64,000 bases of DNA from JBBQFI01 sp038237805 (GCA_038237805.1 JBBRYI010000009.1:1-64000); one strand, 5' to 3'; positions 34,240 through 43,430 are shown, counted from the stretch's first letter. Notes: generated from the sequence alone by a model not told the origin. Program-made: numbers and translations.

Positions 34240-35136
34240 TTATTGCGACGCGCTCGGCATGCGTCCGTGCTTGATCACCAGTTTGCGGTCCTTGCCGTTT
34301 TTGCCTAACGACATGCGATAGATTGACGGCTCCTGCTCGTTCGCATCCTGGCTGAGAAAGAGAATGTTGTCGTTATCGAGCCAGCAGCCGTCCCATCCGA
34401 AGATTTTTTTCGGTGTGACGCGCGTCGCTTTTTGCGTCGCAAGATCGAAGGACCACAATGCCGGCGGCGGGCCGTCCCAATCTTTGCGATCCTGTTCCTC
34501 ACCCATATCGATCCCCAGCAGCAGTCGTTTTCCATCGGGTGAAACGGTGATTCTTCCATCGCCGCTCATGTTTCCATTCGGAACGACGGTTTCGACTTTC
34601 CACTGAGTTAGGACTGCGCCTTTAAGGTCGAGCCGGTAAATATTCGTCATGTCCTGACAGAAAATCGATTCGCCGTCGCGCGCCCAGGCGGGCGAGTAAA
34701 GCGTTGTCTTATTTTGGGCGCCTTTCTTGATCGTGTGAAAGTTTGTTCCATCCGCATCGATCATCCCAAGATCCCAAACGTCTTTAACGCGCAGAGTGAA
34801 GAGGATCCGTTTACCGTCCGGTGCCCAGGTCGCGTAATAAACGTTCTCGCTCGGGATTTCTTTGAAGAGATTTGTGATGCCGCTGGCCACATCAGCGACG
34901 GCGATGCGGCGAAGGTAAATGTTGCCGGTCTTTTCCGTCGTCGTGAAAACGACGCGCCTGCCGTCGGGAGATAGCGCTGGGAAACTACCGGCCGCAACTT
35001 TCTTTGCATCAGTGCCGTCCCGATTGGCGATGCAGACGAAATCTTCGCGCTCGAACGCAATGCGTTGTTGAAACTCTGTCGCGCGGCAGGTGAGCAAACA
35101 CGCCATGAGGAGAGACGGAAAGGCGAAACGCTTCAT
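34240..35136 (-). CDS. TolB-like beta-propeller secreted protein
   Basis: A 298-residue exported protein: signal sequence (RFAFPSLLMACLLTC) then WD40-like PD40 repeats forming a partial beta-propeller. Repeated blade signatures are visible as FPALSPDGRRVVFTTT, ATWAPDGKRILFTL, PAWARDGESIFC and ITVSPDGKRLLLGI. A lipobox reading LLTCRA is possible but not canonical. Such proteins often bind peptides or glycans in the periplasm; the ligand is unknown. Its ATG overlaps the stop of the upstream DUF3667 gene (ATGA), so the two are coupled. It is convergent with alaS, ten bases away. Confidence 0.8.
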   Translation of the reverse strand: MKRFAFPSLLMACLLTCRATEFQQRIAFEREDFVCIANRDGTDAKKVAAGSFPALSPDGRRVVFTTTEKTGNIYLRRIAVADVASGITNLFKEIPSENVYYATWAPDGKRILFTLRVKDVWDLGMIDADGTNFHTIKKGAQNKTTLYSPAWARDGESIFCQDMTNIYRLDLKGAVLTQWKVETVVPNGNMSGDGRITVSPDGKRLLLGIDMGEEQDRKDWDGPPPALWSFDLATQKATRVTPKKIFGWDGCWLDNDNILFLSQDANEQEPSIYRMSLGKNGKDRKLVIKHGRMPSASQ

Positions 35137-36248
35137 GGCAGCAGCAAAGTGAGAAAGGCTGTGATGCCAAAAGCAATTACGAGAAGACAAAGATAAATGG
35201 CGCTGCCGAGCGCAAATTTGAAAAGCGTGGCAAACCAATTTTGCCGATAAACGCGGCGAATCGCGAAGAGCAGTTCGATCACCACCGTGATTCCAAGGAA
35301 TGTGCAAACGATTGGTGTGAGGGGCGGAATTTTCCAACTGAGCAAGAATCCGATGCCGATGATTACCAGCGTGGAGAGAAAGACAAACGCGTGGGTGTGC
35401 AGTGCGAAAACCAGGTGTTCGATATAATAGCGACGCTTGAAGACGTAGAGAATCTTTAGAACAAGCGCGAAAATAGGAATACAGCACAAAACCATTGGGC
35501 CGATGTTATCGATGACCGCTTTGAGAAAAACATCTCCGCGATCGCCCGTCGGCCCGATCTTTTCCCGGAAGCGATTCGTTACCCAGGCGTCAAAGCCCGA
35601 CTTCGGTTGATCGTCTTCGGCGTCGTGGGCGAATGGAAATGACATTCCGTCGTCGGCGGCCAATTTGGGCTTAGTCGACGGATTGGGCGATGGTGAGGGA
35701 GCTAACGGATCGGGCGACGGAGTTGGAGCCAGATTGGGCGATGGTGAGGGAGCCGACGGATTCGACGATGGAGATGGAGCCGCCGGCCTCTTGGCCTTTT
35801 TGGTGTCCCCGTCGATGACGATGCCTTGTCCCTTATGAATCGGGTGAAAATGTTCGATTCCGCGAATGACGAAGAAAAAAGCAACGCTCGCGAGCAAATA
35901 GAGTCGCAAAGGATGGACATAGCGTTGCCGGCGTCCGGCCAGAAATTCATTCGTTAGGCGCCAAGGTTTGAATAAAAGGAGCGCAAACGTTTTTAAGAAT
36001 CGTTCATCGAGATTGAGAAATGCGTCGGCCGCATCCGCCACAAGCGTGCCGAAGGAGCGATGATAATCGACCGCAGCCTGACCACACTGCGCGCAATACC
36101 GTCCCGTCAACGCGGCGCCACAATTTTCGCATTGCGTCAACGCCGGTCGTTCCTTTTTCTTGCGCCAACCCCAGCGTCGGCGCGGATATTGTTCCATCTC
36201 GGCCGCCATCGCGTCGCCTACGATCAACGACGTTGTATCATCGGACAT
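35133..36248 (-). CDS. DUF3667 membrane protein with a Pro/Ser linker
   Basis: A 371-residue protein typical of DUF3667: N-terminal zinc ribbon (CENCGAALTGRYCAQCGQ, residues 40-57). Next comes the conserved TFALLLFKPWRLTNEFLAGRRQRYVHPLRLYL segment with the first membrane helix, and three or four C-terminal helices (about 245-371). Between the first and later helices lies an unusual low-complexity insert (about 150-195) of APSPSPNP-type repeats, encoded by tandem DNA repeats. The function of the family is unknown. The downstream TolB-like gene is coupled by a 4-base overlap. Confidence 0.8.
   Translation of the reverse strand: MSDDTTSLIVGDAMAAEMEQYPRRRWGWRKKKERPALTQCENCGAALTGRYCAQCGQAAVDYHRSFGTLVADAADAFLNLDERFLKTFALLLFKPWRLTNEFLAGRRQRYVHPLRLYLLASVAFFFVIRGIEHFHPIHKGQGIVIDGDTKKAKRPAAPSPSSNPSAPSPSPNLAPTPSPDPLAPSPSPNPSTKPKLAADDGMSFPFAHDAEDDQPKSGFDAWVTNRFREKIGPTGDRGDVFLKAVIDNIGPMVLCCIPIFALVLKILYVFKRRYYIEHLVFALHTHAFVFLSTLVIIGIGFLLSWKIPPLTPIVCTFLGITVVIELLFAIRRVYRQNWFATLFKFALGSAIYLCLLVIAFGITAFLTLLLP
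35681..35782. repeat. Tandem repeats coding the Pro/Ser linker
   Basis: The unit GATTGGGCGATGGTGAGGGA occurs exactly twice (35681 and 35732, 51-base period) with diverged half-units between and after it. It encodes alternating PSPSPN units in the DUF3667 protein and could vary in number between strains. Confidence 0.7.
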
Positions 36249-36298
36249 TACGCGGTCGACTTTATTGAAAAGTCGCAGCGGCGCGCTAAAAAAAATCT

Positions 36299-36329
36299 GT
36301 TATCCCGAGCTTCAGCGAGGGACCTCGCA
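36299..36329. repeat. Half repeat, family A
   Basis: The left arm only (TGTTATCCCGAGCTTCAGCG, then AGGGACCTCGC), located between the DUF3667 gene start and the small membrane gene. The right arm is missing or degraded. Confidence 0.65.
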
Positions 36330-36371
36330 AATATCCCGCACTGTTAATCGGGAACTCCCTGCGCAACCGAG

Positions 36372-36587
36372 TTAGTTGCCTTGGAAAAAGAGCAGAGCCG
36401 TCCCGAAAATACCCATCGCATAAAGCCACGTCGTATCTTCGACAAAGTAGGGAAAGACCATAAGCGCGATGCCGATAAACATCGCTCGCCAGATGTTCAT
36501 GCGTTTCCCGTAAATAAAGGCGACAAACCCGATTGATCCGAAGATCAGTCCGCCCATGAGATTCGAAAAACTTAACGCCGGCATCAT
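36372..36587 (-). CDS. Small two/three-helix membrane protein
   Basis: A 71-residue hydrophobic protein with helices at about 9-27 (LMGGLIFGSIGFVAFIYG), 32-48 (WRAMFIGIALMVFPYFV) and 53-68 (WLYAMGIFGTALLFF). The GSIGFVAFIYGK...G.ALM.FPYFV pattern resembles a widespread family of small membrane proteins of unknown function. It is not obviously in an operon: the gene upstream on this strand is absent and DUF3667 lies downstream after 123 bases containing a half repeat. Confidence 0.65.
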   Translation of the reverse strand: MMPALSFSNLMGGLIFGSIGFVAFIYGKRMNIWRAMFIGIALMVFPYFVEDTTWLYAMGIFGTALLFFQGN

Positions 36588-36710
36588 GTCCAGACTGGGA
36601 GCTTAAGTCAGGCCAATACGCGCGCCTTCATCGCATGGCACGAACTAAACCTTGACCCCGATCGTACCGGGATGCCACGCTACTCACATCATGCCTAACG
36701 AGTCAAAATC

Positions 36711-38315
36711 ATGAGCCTATTCCGAACTAAGAGTCCCGAGTTGCTCATGCGCGAGGCGGCCGCGCCGGAGCGGAAGTTGAAGCGATCCCTTACCGCTTTC
36801 GATCTCACTTGCCTCGGCATTGGCGCGATCATCGGCTCAGGGATTTTCGCTCTCACAGGCACAGCGGCCGCGGGCGAGCGCGCCATATCGACCGCTTCGC
36901 AAATGACGACGCCGGTAATTAATTTCGTTCAATCCTGGATCACGCATGCGCCGATCGTGCTCGGTCGGCCCGGCGCTGGACCAGCCGTGGTGTTTTCATT
37001 TGTTATCGCGGCCGTCGCCTGCGGCTTTGCCGCGCTCTGCTACGCGGAGCTCGCGTCGATGATCCCGGTTTCCGGTTCCGCTTACACCTATTCCTACGCC
37101 ACGCTCGGCGAGATCGTCGCGTGGATCATTGGCTGGGATCTCATCCTGGAATACGCCGTCGGCAATATGGCCGTGGCAGTTGGTTGGTCCGGTTATTTCG
37201 TCAAACTTTGCGGTAGTCTTTTCGGATTAAAGTTCCCGCTTTGGGCGATTACCGACCACAAAACAGCGCTCGATGTCATCGCCAAAGGTGGTGACGCCTT
37301 GCAGGATTTTTCGTCGACAACGTTGCCCGTCATCGCCGGACATTCGATCGCGCTCAACATACCGGCGTTTCTCATTGTCGCGGCCGTGACCGTCCTCCTC
37401 ATCTACGGCATCCGCGAAAGCGCAAAAGCCAACACGTGGATCGTCGTGACAAAAGTCGCGGTCGTCGTGTTCTTCATTTCTTTTGGCGCATTTCTGGTCA
37501 ACCCCACAAACTGGCATCCGTTTATGCCGAGCGGATTTGGCGGCGTGCTGAGCGGCGCGGCCATTGTCTTCTTCGCTTTTATCGGTTTTGATGCCGTTTC
37601 GACCACGGCGGAGGAAACAAAAAATCCGCAACGCGATCTTCCGATTGGAATGATCGCCAGCCTTATCATCTGCACGCTGCTCTACGTGCTGATGTCAGGA
37701 GTACTTACCGGAGTAAAAAAATACACCGCTTACTTGGGCGACTCCGCCGCGGTCGCGACGGCGTTCACGGGCAGACCCTGGGCGCAAGCGTTAGTCAGTG
37801 CGGGCGCGCTCGCGGGCATGACTTCAGTCCTGCTTGTATTCCAGTTGGGACAACCGCGTATTTTCATGGCCATGGCGCGCGATGGCTTACTTCCGGAATA
37901 TTTTGCGCGCATTCATTCACGTTTTCGCACGCCTTATATCACGACCATCTGGACCGGTATCGCGGTGGGCACCGTCGCCATGCTCACCGATATCGGATCG
38001 CTCGCCGACCTAACGAACATCGGGACACTTTTCGCTTTCTCTCTCGTTTGTATTGGCGTGATTATTTTGCGCCGGACCGATGCCACGCGAGCACGACCTT
38101 TCCGCGTGCCGATGGTTCCGTTGTTCCCCATCCTGGGCGTCGTGTTTTGCTGTGTCCTCATGCTAAGCCTCCCCGTCCTCACCTGGGTTCGGTTTTTCAT
38201 CTGGCTCGCCCTCGGCTTGCTCATTTATTTCTTTTACGGCATTCGTAATAGTAATTTGGCTCGAGGGATCGACGTCGGCGAAACGGAAAACGTTTTCCCG
38301 CCAATCGAGCCGTGA
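36711..38315 (+). CDS. APC-superfamily amino acid permease
   Basis: A 534-residue, 12-14 helix amino-acid transporter. The first helix carries the APC substrate-backbone motif GIGAIIGSGIFALTG. Helix six has IVFFAFIGFDAVSTTAEETKNPQRDLPIG, typical of the cationic amino acid transporter (CAT) branch, and the length also fits CAT rather than AroP-type permeases. An extended loop after helix one (about 60-95) is common in the CAT group. Substrate specificity cannot be read from the sequence. A 9-mer copy (36693-36701) lies in the upstream gap just before the ATG, one of few intergenic copies. Confidence 0.9.
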   Translation: MSLFRTKSPELLMREAAAPERKLKRSLTAFDLTCLGIGAIIGSGIFALTGTAAAGERAISTASQMTTPVINFVQSWITHAPIVLGRPGAGPAVVFSFVIAAVACGFAALCYAELASMIPVSGSAYTYSYATLGEIVAWIIGWDLILEYAVGNMAVAVGWSGYFVKLCGSLFGLKFPLWAITDHKTALDVIAKGGDALQDFSSTTLPVIAGHSIALNIPAFLIVAAVTVLLIYGIRESAKANTWIVVTKVAVVVFFISFGAFLVNPTNWHPFMPSGFGGVLSGAAIVFFAFIGFDAVSTTAEETKNPQRDLPIGMIASLIICTLLYVLMSGVLTGVKKYTAYLGDSAAVATAFTGRPWAQALVSAGALAGMTSVLLVFQLGQPRIFMAMARDGLLPEYFARIHSRFRTPYITTIWTGIAVGTVAMLTDIGSLADLTNIGTLFAFSLVCIGVIILRRTDATRARPFRVPMVPLFPILGVVFCCVLMLSLPVLTWVRFFIWLALGLLIYFFYGIRNSNLARGIDVGETENVFPPIEP

Positions 38316-38324
38316 TTTGCTGGG

Positions 38325-38478
38325 GAGCGCACGCGCCTCGCGTGCTGGTTGCGGCGCCTCGCCGCAACGAACTTTTCGACCGGCTCCGCGGAATGTTAAT
38401 TGTTCGCTGTTTTGATCGGCTTCACGCTGTGAGGACGGCGAGGTGCCGTCGTCGGCACGCGAGGCGCGTGCGCTTCCC
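38325..38478. repeat. Long palindromic repeat, family E
   Basis: About 154 bases: left arm GCGCACGCGCCTCGCGTGCT, inner pair GGCGCCTCGCCG/CGGCGAGGTGCCG, right arm CACGCGAGGCGCGTGCGC. It occupies nearly the whole gap between the permease stop and the S9 peptidase stop, beginning ten bases after the former and ending ten bases before the latter. Confidence 0.8.
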
Positions 38479-38487
38479 AGATCGGAG

Positions 38488-40428
38488 CTATCGCGAACTC
38501 GCGCCTGCGCTCGAGCGTTCCGCTGTTGCCGGATGCAAATGGGCGTCGAGGAATTTTTCCATCGCCTCGTAAAAGGCGAACTTGTTTTCCTCGTTGTGAA
38601 ATCCGTGCCCTTCGTTGTCTTTCACCATGTATTCCACGTCCACGCCCTTTTTGCGCAGTGCTTCCACCATTTGATCCGATTCGTTTTTGTTGACGCGCGG
38701 ATCCTGCGCACCTTGCGCGACGAATAACGGCGTCTTGATTTTGTCCGCGTGCATCACTGGCGATGTGGCGGTGAAAAGCTCCTTGTCCTTCTTCGGATCG
38801 CCCACCATTTCGTGGAACATATCGAGGAACGGTTTCCAGTAAGGCGGAATCGTGTTCATAAAAGTAAACAGATTCGCCACGCCGACGTAGTCGACCGCGG
38901 CCGCGTAAAGATCAGGCGTGAACGTAACACCGGCGAGCGTCGCGTAACCGCCATAACTGCCGCCGTAAATCGCCACCCGTTTCGGATCGGCGATCCCTTC
39001 TTTGACCAACCACTGGACGCCATCGGTGATGTCGTCCTGCATCGTTTTGCCCCATTGCTTGAAGGAGGCTTCCCAGAATTTGCGCCCGTAGCCCGTCGAT
39101 CCGCGGAAGTTCATCTGAAAAACCGCGTAGCCGCGATTCGCGAGAAATTGCACTTCCGGATTGTAACCCCAATCGTCCCGCCCCCACGGGCCACCGTGTG
39201 GATTCACCACCACCGGCAAATTCTTCGCCTCACGTTCGACCGGCAAAGTGAGATAGCCATGAATCGTAAGGCCGTCGCGGCTTTTGTATTCAATCGGTTT
39301 CATCGGCGCCAGTTGATCGGCCTTCAACCATGGCGCCACCTCCGCGAGTTTCGTCAGCTCACCCGTTTTGACGTTCAACAAATAGCGAGATCCCGGCGTG
39401 CGATCATTCGTTGCCGAGATGATGAATTGATTCTCGTCGTGATCGTTTCCGGCACCATCGATCTGATAACCGGGGAGTTTTTGCTCGAGTGTCACGAACA
39501 TTTTCTCCGTCTCCGGATCGAGATATTTCCGCTCCTCTTTCCAAGTGGTGTAAGCGATGTAGGTGAGAACTTTTCGCTTCTTGGAAAAAGCAAGCCCGTC
39601 CACATCGACTTCCGGGTTTTCATAAATCATTGCCGTTTCCTTCGCCGTTGCCGGATCGACTTTCACGATCGCTTGTTTGTCCCGGCCAATGTTCGAGGCA
39701 ACGTAAAGTTCCTTGTTGTCGAAGGTGAAGAACTGCGGCGAAAGATGTTCCCGGAAACTTGTCGTCAGCACTTTCTTAAATGGCGCCTTTTCGTCCGGTC
39801 GCGTTAGCAACGTCGCGTTCACGCCATCAGTTTCGGTCGCCGCCAGAATGCGGCCTTTGTGATCGGTCACCCAATGGTCGACGTGGCCAGGATTTTCTGC
39901 GGCCACCTTCATTTCGCCATTTGTCACGTTGACTCGCACGGCGTCGAAGATCTCAGCATTGCGCTTGTTCAGCGTCACCAGAACGTCGGTTGGTGAATTG
40001 TCTTCCAGATCATCGATCAATTCGGAGCGCACTTTCGGGAACGGCGTCAGATCTTTGATCTCGCCGTTTTTCAAATCGACGCGGAAAAGATGAAAATTTT
40101 CGTCGCCCTTATTGTCCTGCGCATAAATAACAAACTGATTTCCCTTCCAGAAATACTCGCGGATATCGCGATCCTTTTCCGAGGTGATCCGTTTTGGTTC
40201 GCCGCCGGCGGTCGGACGAATCCAAATGTTCATGCGGGATTCCCAAGGCGCGAGGTAGGACAAAGTTTTTCCGTCTGGCGAGAGCAGGTACCCTCGGCTC
40301 TCAGGATTCCTGAAAAAATCGCGTACCGGAATCTTCGGCGGGATGGCGCTGGACGATGGAGTCGACTCTTGAGCCGAAACCATACTGATCGCGGCAACAG
40401 AACAGAAGAGGGCGAGTATTTTTTTCAT
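38488..40428 (-). CDS. S9-family prolyl oligopeptidase-like serine peptidase
   Basis: A 646-residue secreted peptidase of the acylaminoacyl-peptidase/DPP type. Signal peptide (KKILALFCSVAAISMVSAQ), a seven-bladed propeller (about 40-380, first blade GYLLSPDGKTLSYLA), then an alpha/beta-hydrolase domain. Catalytic Ser lies in GGSYGGY, the Asp in AQGAQDPRV and the His in NEGHGF. It likely degrades short peptides in the periplasm or outside the cell. The start at 40428 (ATG) is preferred over GTG one codon earlier. Its C-terminus abuts the family E repeat. The 168 bases upstream contain only a 7-base hairpin (40529-40553). Confidence 0.92.
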   Translation of the reverse strand: MKKILALFCSVAAISMVSAQESTPSSSAIPPKIPVRDFFRNPESRGYLLSPDGKTLSYLAPWESRMNIWIRPTAGGEPKRITSEKDRDIREYFWKGNQFVIYAQDNKGDENFHLFRVDLKNGEIKDLTPFPKVRSELIDDLEDNSPTDVLVTLNKRNAEIFDAVRVNVTNGEMKVAAENPGHVDHWVTDHKGRILAATETDGVNATLLTRPDEKAPFKKVLTTSFREHLSPQFFTFDNKELYVASNIGRDKQAIVKVDPATAKETAMIYENPEVDVDGLAFSKKRKVLTYIAYTTWKEERKYLDPETEKMFVTLEQKLPGYQIDGAGNDHDENQFIISATNDRTPGSRYLLNVKTGELTKLAEVAPWLKADQLAPMKPIEYKSRDGLTIHGYLTLPVEREAKNLPVVVNPHGGPWGRDDWGYNPEVQFLANRGYAVFQMNFRGSTGYGRKFWEASFKQWGKTMQDDITDGVQWLVKEGIADPKRVAIYGGSYGGYATLAGVTFTPDLYAAAVDYVGVANLFTFMNTIPPYWKPFLDMFHEMVGDPKKDKELFTATSPVMHADKIKTPLFVAQGAQDPRVNKNESDQMVEALRKKGVDVEYMVKDNEGHGFHNEENKFAFYEAMEKFLDAHLHPATAERSSAGASSR

Positions 40429-40596
40429 CACTTCAATTAGTTGATGAGGTGGACGACTGGTTTGGATTCAAGTTTTCCAATCTTTCGATTGGTTATTTGA
40501 AATCGCTTTGCGGCTTTTGTTCAAACAGCGGCACGCGTTAGCCGCACGTGCCGCCATTTAAGAGCAGAGAATGTGTTTTAAAGCGGCGCCTGCGAA

Positions 40597-41061
40597 TTAG
40601 CGCGAAGCTTCCGCCATCGAATAGCTCGCCTTATCGTCGGCATCGAGCCAGTCAAAAAGTGGGGTCGTTGCCGGGTCGAGTCCGAGCTTTTTAGTCTCTT
40701 CGATATAGTAATCCCGCTTTTCCGGATTGTTGTAGAGAGGGTTCGCCTCCTCCATTTCGTCCGCCCAGCGCTTCACTTCTTCCGGCGTTTTCTTTTCACC
40801 GTGCGTATCGAGCCATTTCGCCATTTCGCTATCGCCGGCGCCCTTCTCCACTTCTGCTTTGAAGTCGTCGCCCTTCACGCCCTTGAAGCCGAAGAGCATG
40901 TTATCGAGCGGACAATCGAAATGATATTCGCCGATGTTGCCGGCAATAAGCGCGCGACATTTGTCCAGCGTGCGCCCGAGAATTGCATAACCTCCAACGC
41001 GTGTCCGTGGACTGCGCGGCGCTTCCTTTGTCAGATCTTTGCCTGAGATATTTTTTTCCAT
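40597..41061 (-). CDS. DUF5069 domain protein
   Basis: A 154-residue cytoplasmic protein covered by DUF5069: KDLTKEAPRSPRTRVGGYAILGRTLDKCRA at the N-terminus, then CPLDNMLFGFKG and a helical C-terminus with WLDADD. The family is common in Verrucomicrobia, Planctomycetes and Acidobacteria and has no assigned biochemical role. The start at 41061 gives the conserved N-terminus; longer readings upstream run antisense into the next gene. It is divergent from the DUF2383 gene. Confidence 0.82.
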   Translation of the reverse strand: MEKNISGKDLTKEAPRSPRTRVGGYAILGRTLDKCRALIAGNIGEYHFDCPLDNMLFGFKGVKGDDFKAEVEKGAGDSEMAKWLDTHGEKKTPEEVKRWADEMEEANPLYNNPEKRDYYIEETKKLGLDPATTPLFDWLDADDKASYSMAEASR

Positions 41062-41148
41062 CCTAAAGGCTAAGGCCGAATCGACGGGTCGCAACTTCCC
41101 GAAAAAGCCGGCAACGCAAAAACACGCCGTCCTGCGATTCATTTGTAT

Positions 41149-41601
41149 ATGGCACAAAAAAAAGAAATCATTTCGACGGTTAACAGTTTGATCGAGACGC
41201 TCAAAGACGGACAGGAAGGCTTTCGGCAGGCGGCGGAGGCGGTCAAGGATGCGGAATTGAAATCGCTCTTCAACGAATTCGCAATCGAGCGGTCCCGGTT
41301 TGCGGGCGAGCTCCAGGAGCAGATACGAGACCTTGGTGAATCCGATCCGGAAGACAGCAGCAGCGTTGCTGGTTCGATGCACCGCGCGTGGATAAACCTG
41401 AAGGCCGCTGTGACGAGCGGGGATGATCATGCCATTCTCGCCGAATGCGAGCGCGGTGAAGATTCTGCAGTGAGCGAATACAAAAAGGCGATGGACGCGG
41501 ATCTCTCATCGCCGCTGCGCGAAACGGTTTCCCGTCAATACAATAAAGTGAAACTGGCGCACGACCGCGTGCGCAACCTGCGCGACTCCCGCAAAAAATA
41601 G
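41149..41601 (+). CDS. PA2169-type four-helix-bundle (DUF2383) protein
   Basis: A 150-residue soluble protein with a ferritin-like four-helix fold: STVNSLIETLKDGQEGFRQAAEAVKD and AILAECERGEDSAVSEYKKAM are the characteristic helices, with a conserved glutamate-rich pattern (ECERGED). Members are often induced under stress and may bind metal, but their function is unproven. The ATG at 41149 is used; an in-frame TTG lies two codons earlier. A family C repeat begins 14 bases after the stop. Confidence 0.82.
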   Translation: MAQKKEIISTVNSLIETLKDGQEGFRQAAEAVKDAELKSLFNEFAIERSRFAGELQEQIRDLGESDPEDSSSVAGSMHRAWINLKAAVTSGDDHAILAECERGEDSAVSEYKKAMDADLSSPLRETVSRQYNKVKLAHDRVRNLRDSRKK

Positions 41602-41614
41602 TCGACGCTTGTTT

Positions 41615-41723
41615 TGTAGCGGCGGTCTCCGACCGTCGCACTTTCCTGTTGTAGCTGCCGCTGTCTCAGCGGCAGAGGCGTCACCTTGTGCAAAAAGTGC
41701 GACGGTCAGAGACCGCCGCTACA
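41615..41723. repeat. Nested palindromic repeat: family C with a family D half inside
   Basis: Outer arms TGTAGCGGCGGTCTCCGACC and GACGGTCAGAGACCGCCGCTACA match the copy at 3757. The middle (41649-41675) is a separate palindrome, TTGTAGCTGCCGCTGTCTCA plus GCGGCAG, matching the left half of the pheT element. It therefore looks like one repeat inserted into another. It fits exactly between DUF2383 and the GH26 gene. Confidence 0.8.
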
Positions 41724-41737
41724 ATGCGGGCGTGAGA

Positions 41738-42784
41738 ATGTCCATATGCTGCCGATTTTTAATTGGCACATTTTGCATTGCTTGCGTGAGCGCGGCGCCG
41801 ATTGCGCCTCCGCCGGCCGGAAAACTTTATCATGGATTTTTCTACGACGGTCCTGCCCTGAACGAACATGACGTTACCGCCAGCGACGTGACGCGATACG
41901 AGGACGCGGTCGGCAAAAAAACGGCGTGGGTTTTCTTTTCCGACAACTGGTTTGAATCGCGAAAATTTCCCGCGGCAATGTGCAACTGGATTCGCGACTT
42001 GGAAAAAATCCCCTATGTCCGGCTCATGTTGCGATCAGATCTGGAACAGAATCATAGGGAAAATACCTTTACTCTCGCGAGGATCATTGGCGGTGAGTTT
42101 GACAACGATCTTCGCGCCTGGGCGCGCGACGCGAAAGCATTTGGCTCGCCGATTTTGGTCGAGTGGGGAATGGAGCCGAACGGCGATTGGTTTGCCTGGA
42201 ATGGAAAATGGAATGGTGGCGCAAAAGCGGGGCCGGCACACTACATCGCGGCCTATCGTCATATCGCTGACGTCATGCGCGCCGTAGAGGCCGATAACCT
42301 GCAATGGGTTTGGCACGTGAATTGGTTCGATTCGCCGGAAGCGAAATGGAATCGGCTGGAGAATTATTACCCAGGTGATGCCTATTGCGACTGGATCGGG
42401 CTCAGCGCCTACGGCCCGCTCACACCCGCGACACCCGATGGAACGGAAAGCCTGCGTTTCAAAATGCGCGAAACCTATTCACTCCTAACGAAACTGGCGC
42501 CTGGGAAGCCGATTGTGATCGCGGAGTTTGGCTGCGATCTGCACAACCGCGAAGTGAGCGCGGATACGTGGGCAAAGTCGGCGCTGGAAGATCTGTTCTC
42601 CGGCCGCTGGCCCGCCGTTATCGGTTTCTGCTGGTGGAGTGAAGCGTGGGAGAACGACGACTACAAAAAGCACGATACCGATATGAATATTTTGCACAAT
42701 CGCGGCCTAACGAGTGTTTTTCGAACCGAATTCGCACAGCACCCCTACAAGATTCAGGAGAGGGCAATTCTGTCGCCGGAATAG
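41738..42784 (+). CDS. GH26-like glycoside hydrolase (beta-mannanase-like)
   Basis: A 348-residue exported enzyme with signal peptide (CRFLIGTFCIACVSAAP) and a (beta/alpha)8 barrel. Two carboxylates expected for a retaining GH26-type enzyme are visible. The proton donor is in WGMEPNGDWFAWNG (equivalent to the family's EMNG.W) and the nucleophile in VIAEFGCDLH. YPGDAYCDWIGLSAYGP is also a family hallmark. Likely substrate is a beta-mannan or related glycan, though GH26 also includes other specificities. ATG at 41738 follows the nested repeat by 14 bases. It is convergent with the small secreted gene at 42795. Confidence 0.82.
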   Translation: MSICCRFLIGTFCIACVSAAPIAPPPAGKLYHGFFYDGPALNEHDVTASDVTRYEDAVGKKTAWVFFSDNWFESRKFPAAMCNWIRDLEKIPYVRLMLRSDLEQNHRENTFTLARIIGGEFDNDLRAWARDAKAFGSPILVEWGMEPNGDWFAWNGKWNGGAKAGPAHYIAAYRHIADVMRAVEADNLQWVWHVNWFDSPEAKWNRLENYYPGDAYCDWIGLSAYGPLTPATPDGTESLRFKMRETYSLLTKLAPGKPIVIAEFGCDLHNREVSADTWAKSALEDLFSGRWPAVIGFCWWSEAWENDDYKKHDTDMNILHNRGLTSVFRTEFAQHPYKIQERAILSPE

Positions 42785-42794
42785 CTGTGGCGCG

Positions 42795-43430
42795 TTATTT
42801 TCTTCCCGCAGAAACGCGCTGTAGCACCGCTTCCAGTTCAGGCGACGGCGCAAACCATGACGCCAGAGTGGCGCGCGCCTGTTGGGACAATTTGTCGAAA
42901 TAATCTTTGTGTCCTTCGACACTAAATCGAACCTGTTTTTCCTTGTCGATATTGATAAAGCACACACTCCTTCGAAAGCTCTGGCCGTAAAAATTGTAAC
43001 TAAAGGCCATTTCAAAGCTGCTCCACCCATTGATCGGCACCGCGTTTGTTTTTTCGTAGTCGACTTGGATGGTGCTGGCGCCCGCAGGCACAAGACCGAA
43101 CGCGGCCTTGCGATAGAGCTCGAGGCCTTCGCCATCAAACGAGTTCTTCGCGTTAAAGGGTGAATTTTCAAGAAGCACAGAAGCCTGACTGAGATTTTCC
43201 GGAATGAATGTGCCGCGCTGACCATTGCCGCTAACCCGCCAGGTATTGGGAACGGAAAGATAAATCCTTTGATCTCGGTCGGAAAAGTAAAGGCGCTTTA
43301 CCGGGTAACCGTCCTGTACCGATTCCGCGTAACGTGGCGTGAAATCCAGCGCGAGCACGGCGCCAATGGGAAGAAAAGTGAGACAAGCGAAAAATATCTT
43401 TTTCATAAAACGAGAAATACGGAGTCGCAT
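42795..43430 (-). CDS. Secreted protein of unknown function, last gene of the pilin operon
   Basis: A 211-residue exported protein: signal peptide (MKKIFFACLTFLPIGAVLA, from the second Met) then a mixed alpha/beta domain with no family I recognise (RIYLSVPNTWRVSG, GWSSFEMAFSYNFYGQSFRR, FSVEGHKDYFDKLSQQARATL). Its ATG at 43430 is separated by one base from the stop of the pilin-like gene upstream (TGAGATG), so translation is probably coupled. An internal ATG at 43406 is an alternative start. Position suggests a role with the minor pilins; this is inference. Confidence 0.65.
   Translation of the reverse strand: MRLRISRFMKKIFFACLTFLPIGAVLALDFTPRYAESVQDGYPVKRLYFSDRDQRIYLSVPNTWRVSGNGQRGTFIPENLSQASVLLENSPFNAKNSFDGEGLELYRKAAFGLVPAGASTIQVDYEKTNAVPINGWSSFEMAFSYNFYGQSFRRSVCFINIDKEKQVRFSVEGHKDYFDKLSQQARATLASWFAPSPELEAVLQRVSAGRK

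Noticed and set aside
40529..40553. CGGCACG/CGTGCCG hairpin upstream of the S9 peptidase as a terminator
   Set aside because: There is no T-run on either side and only a 7-base stem; left unassigned.
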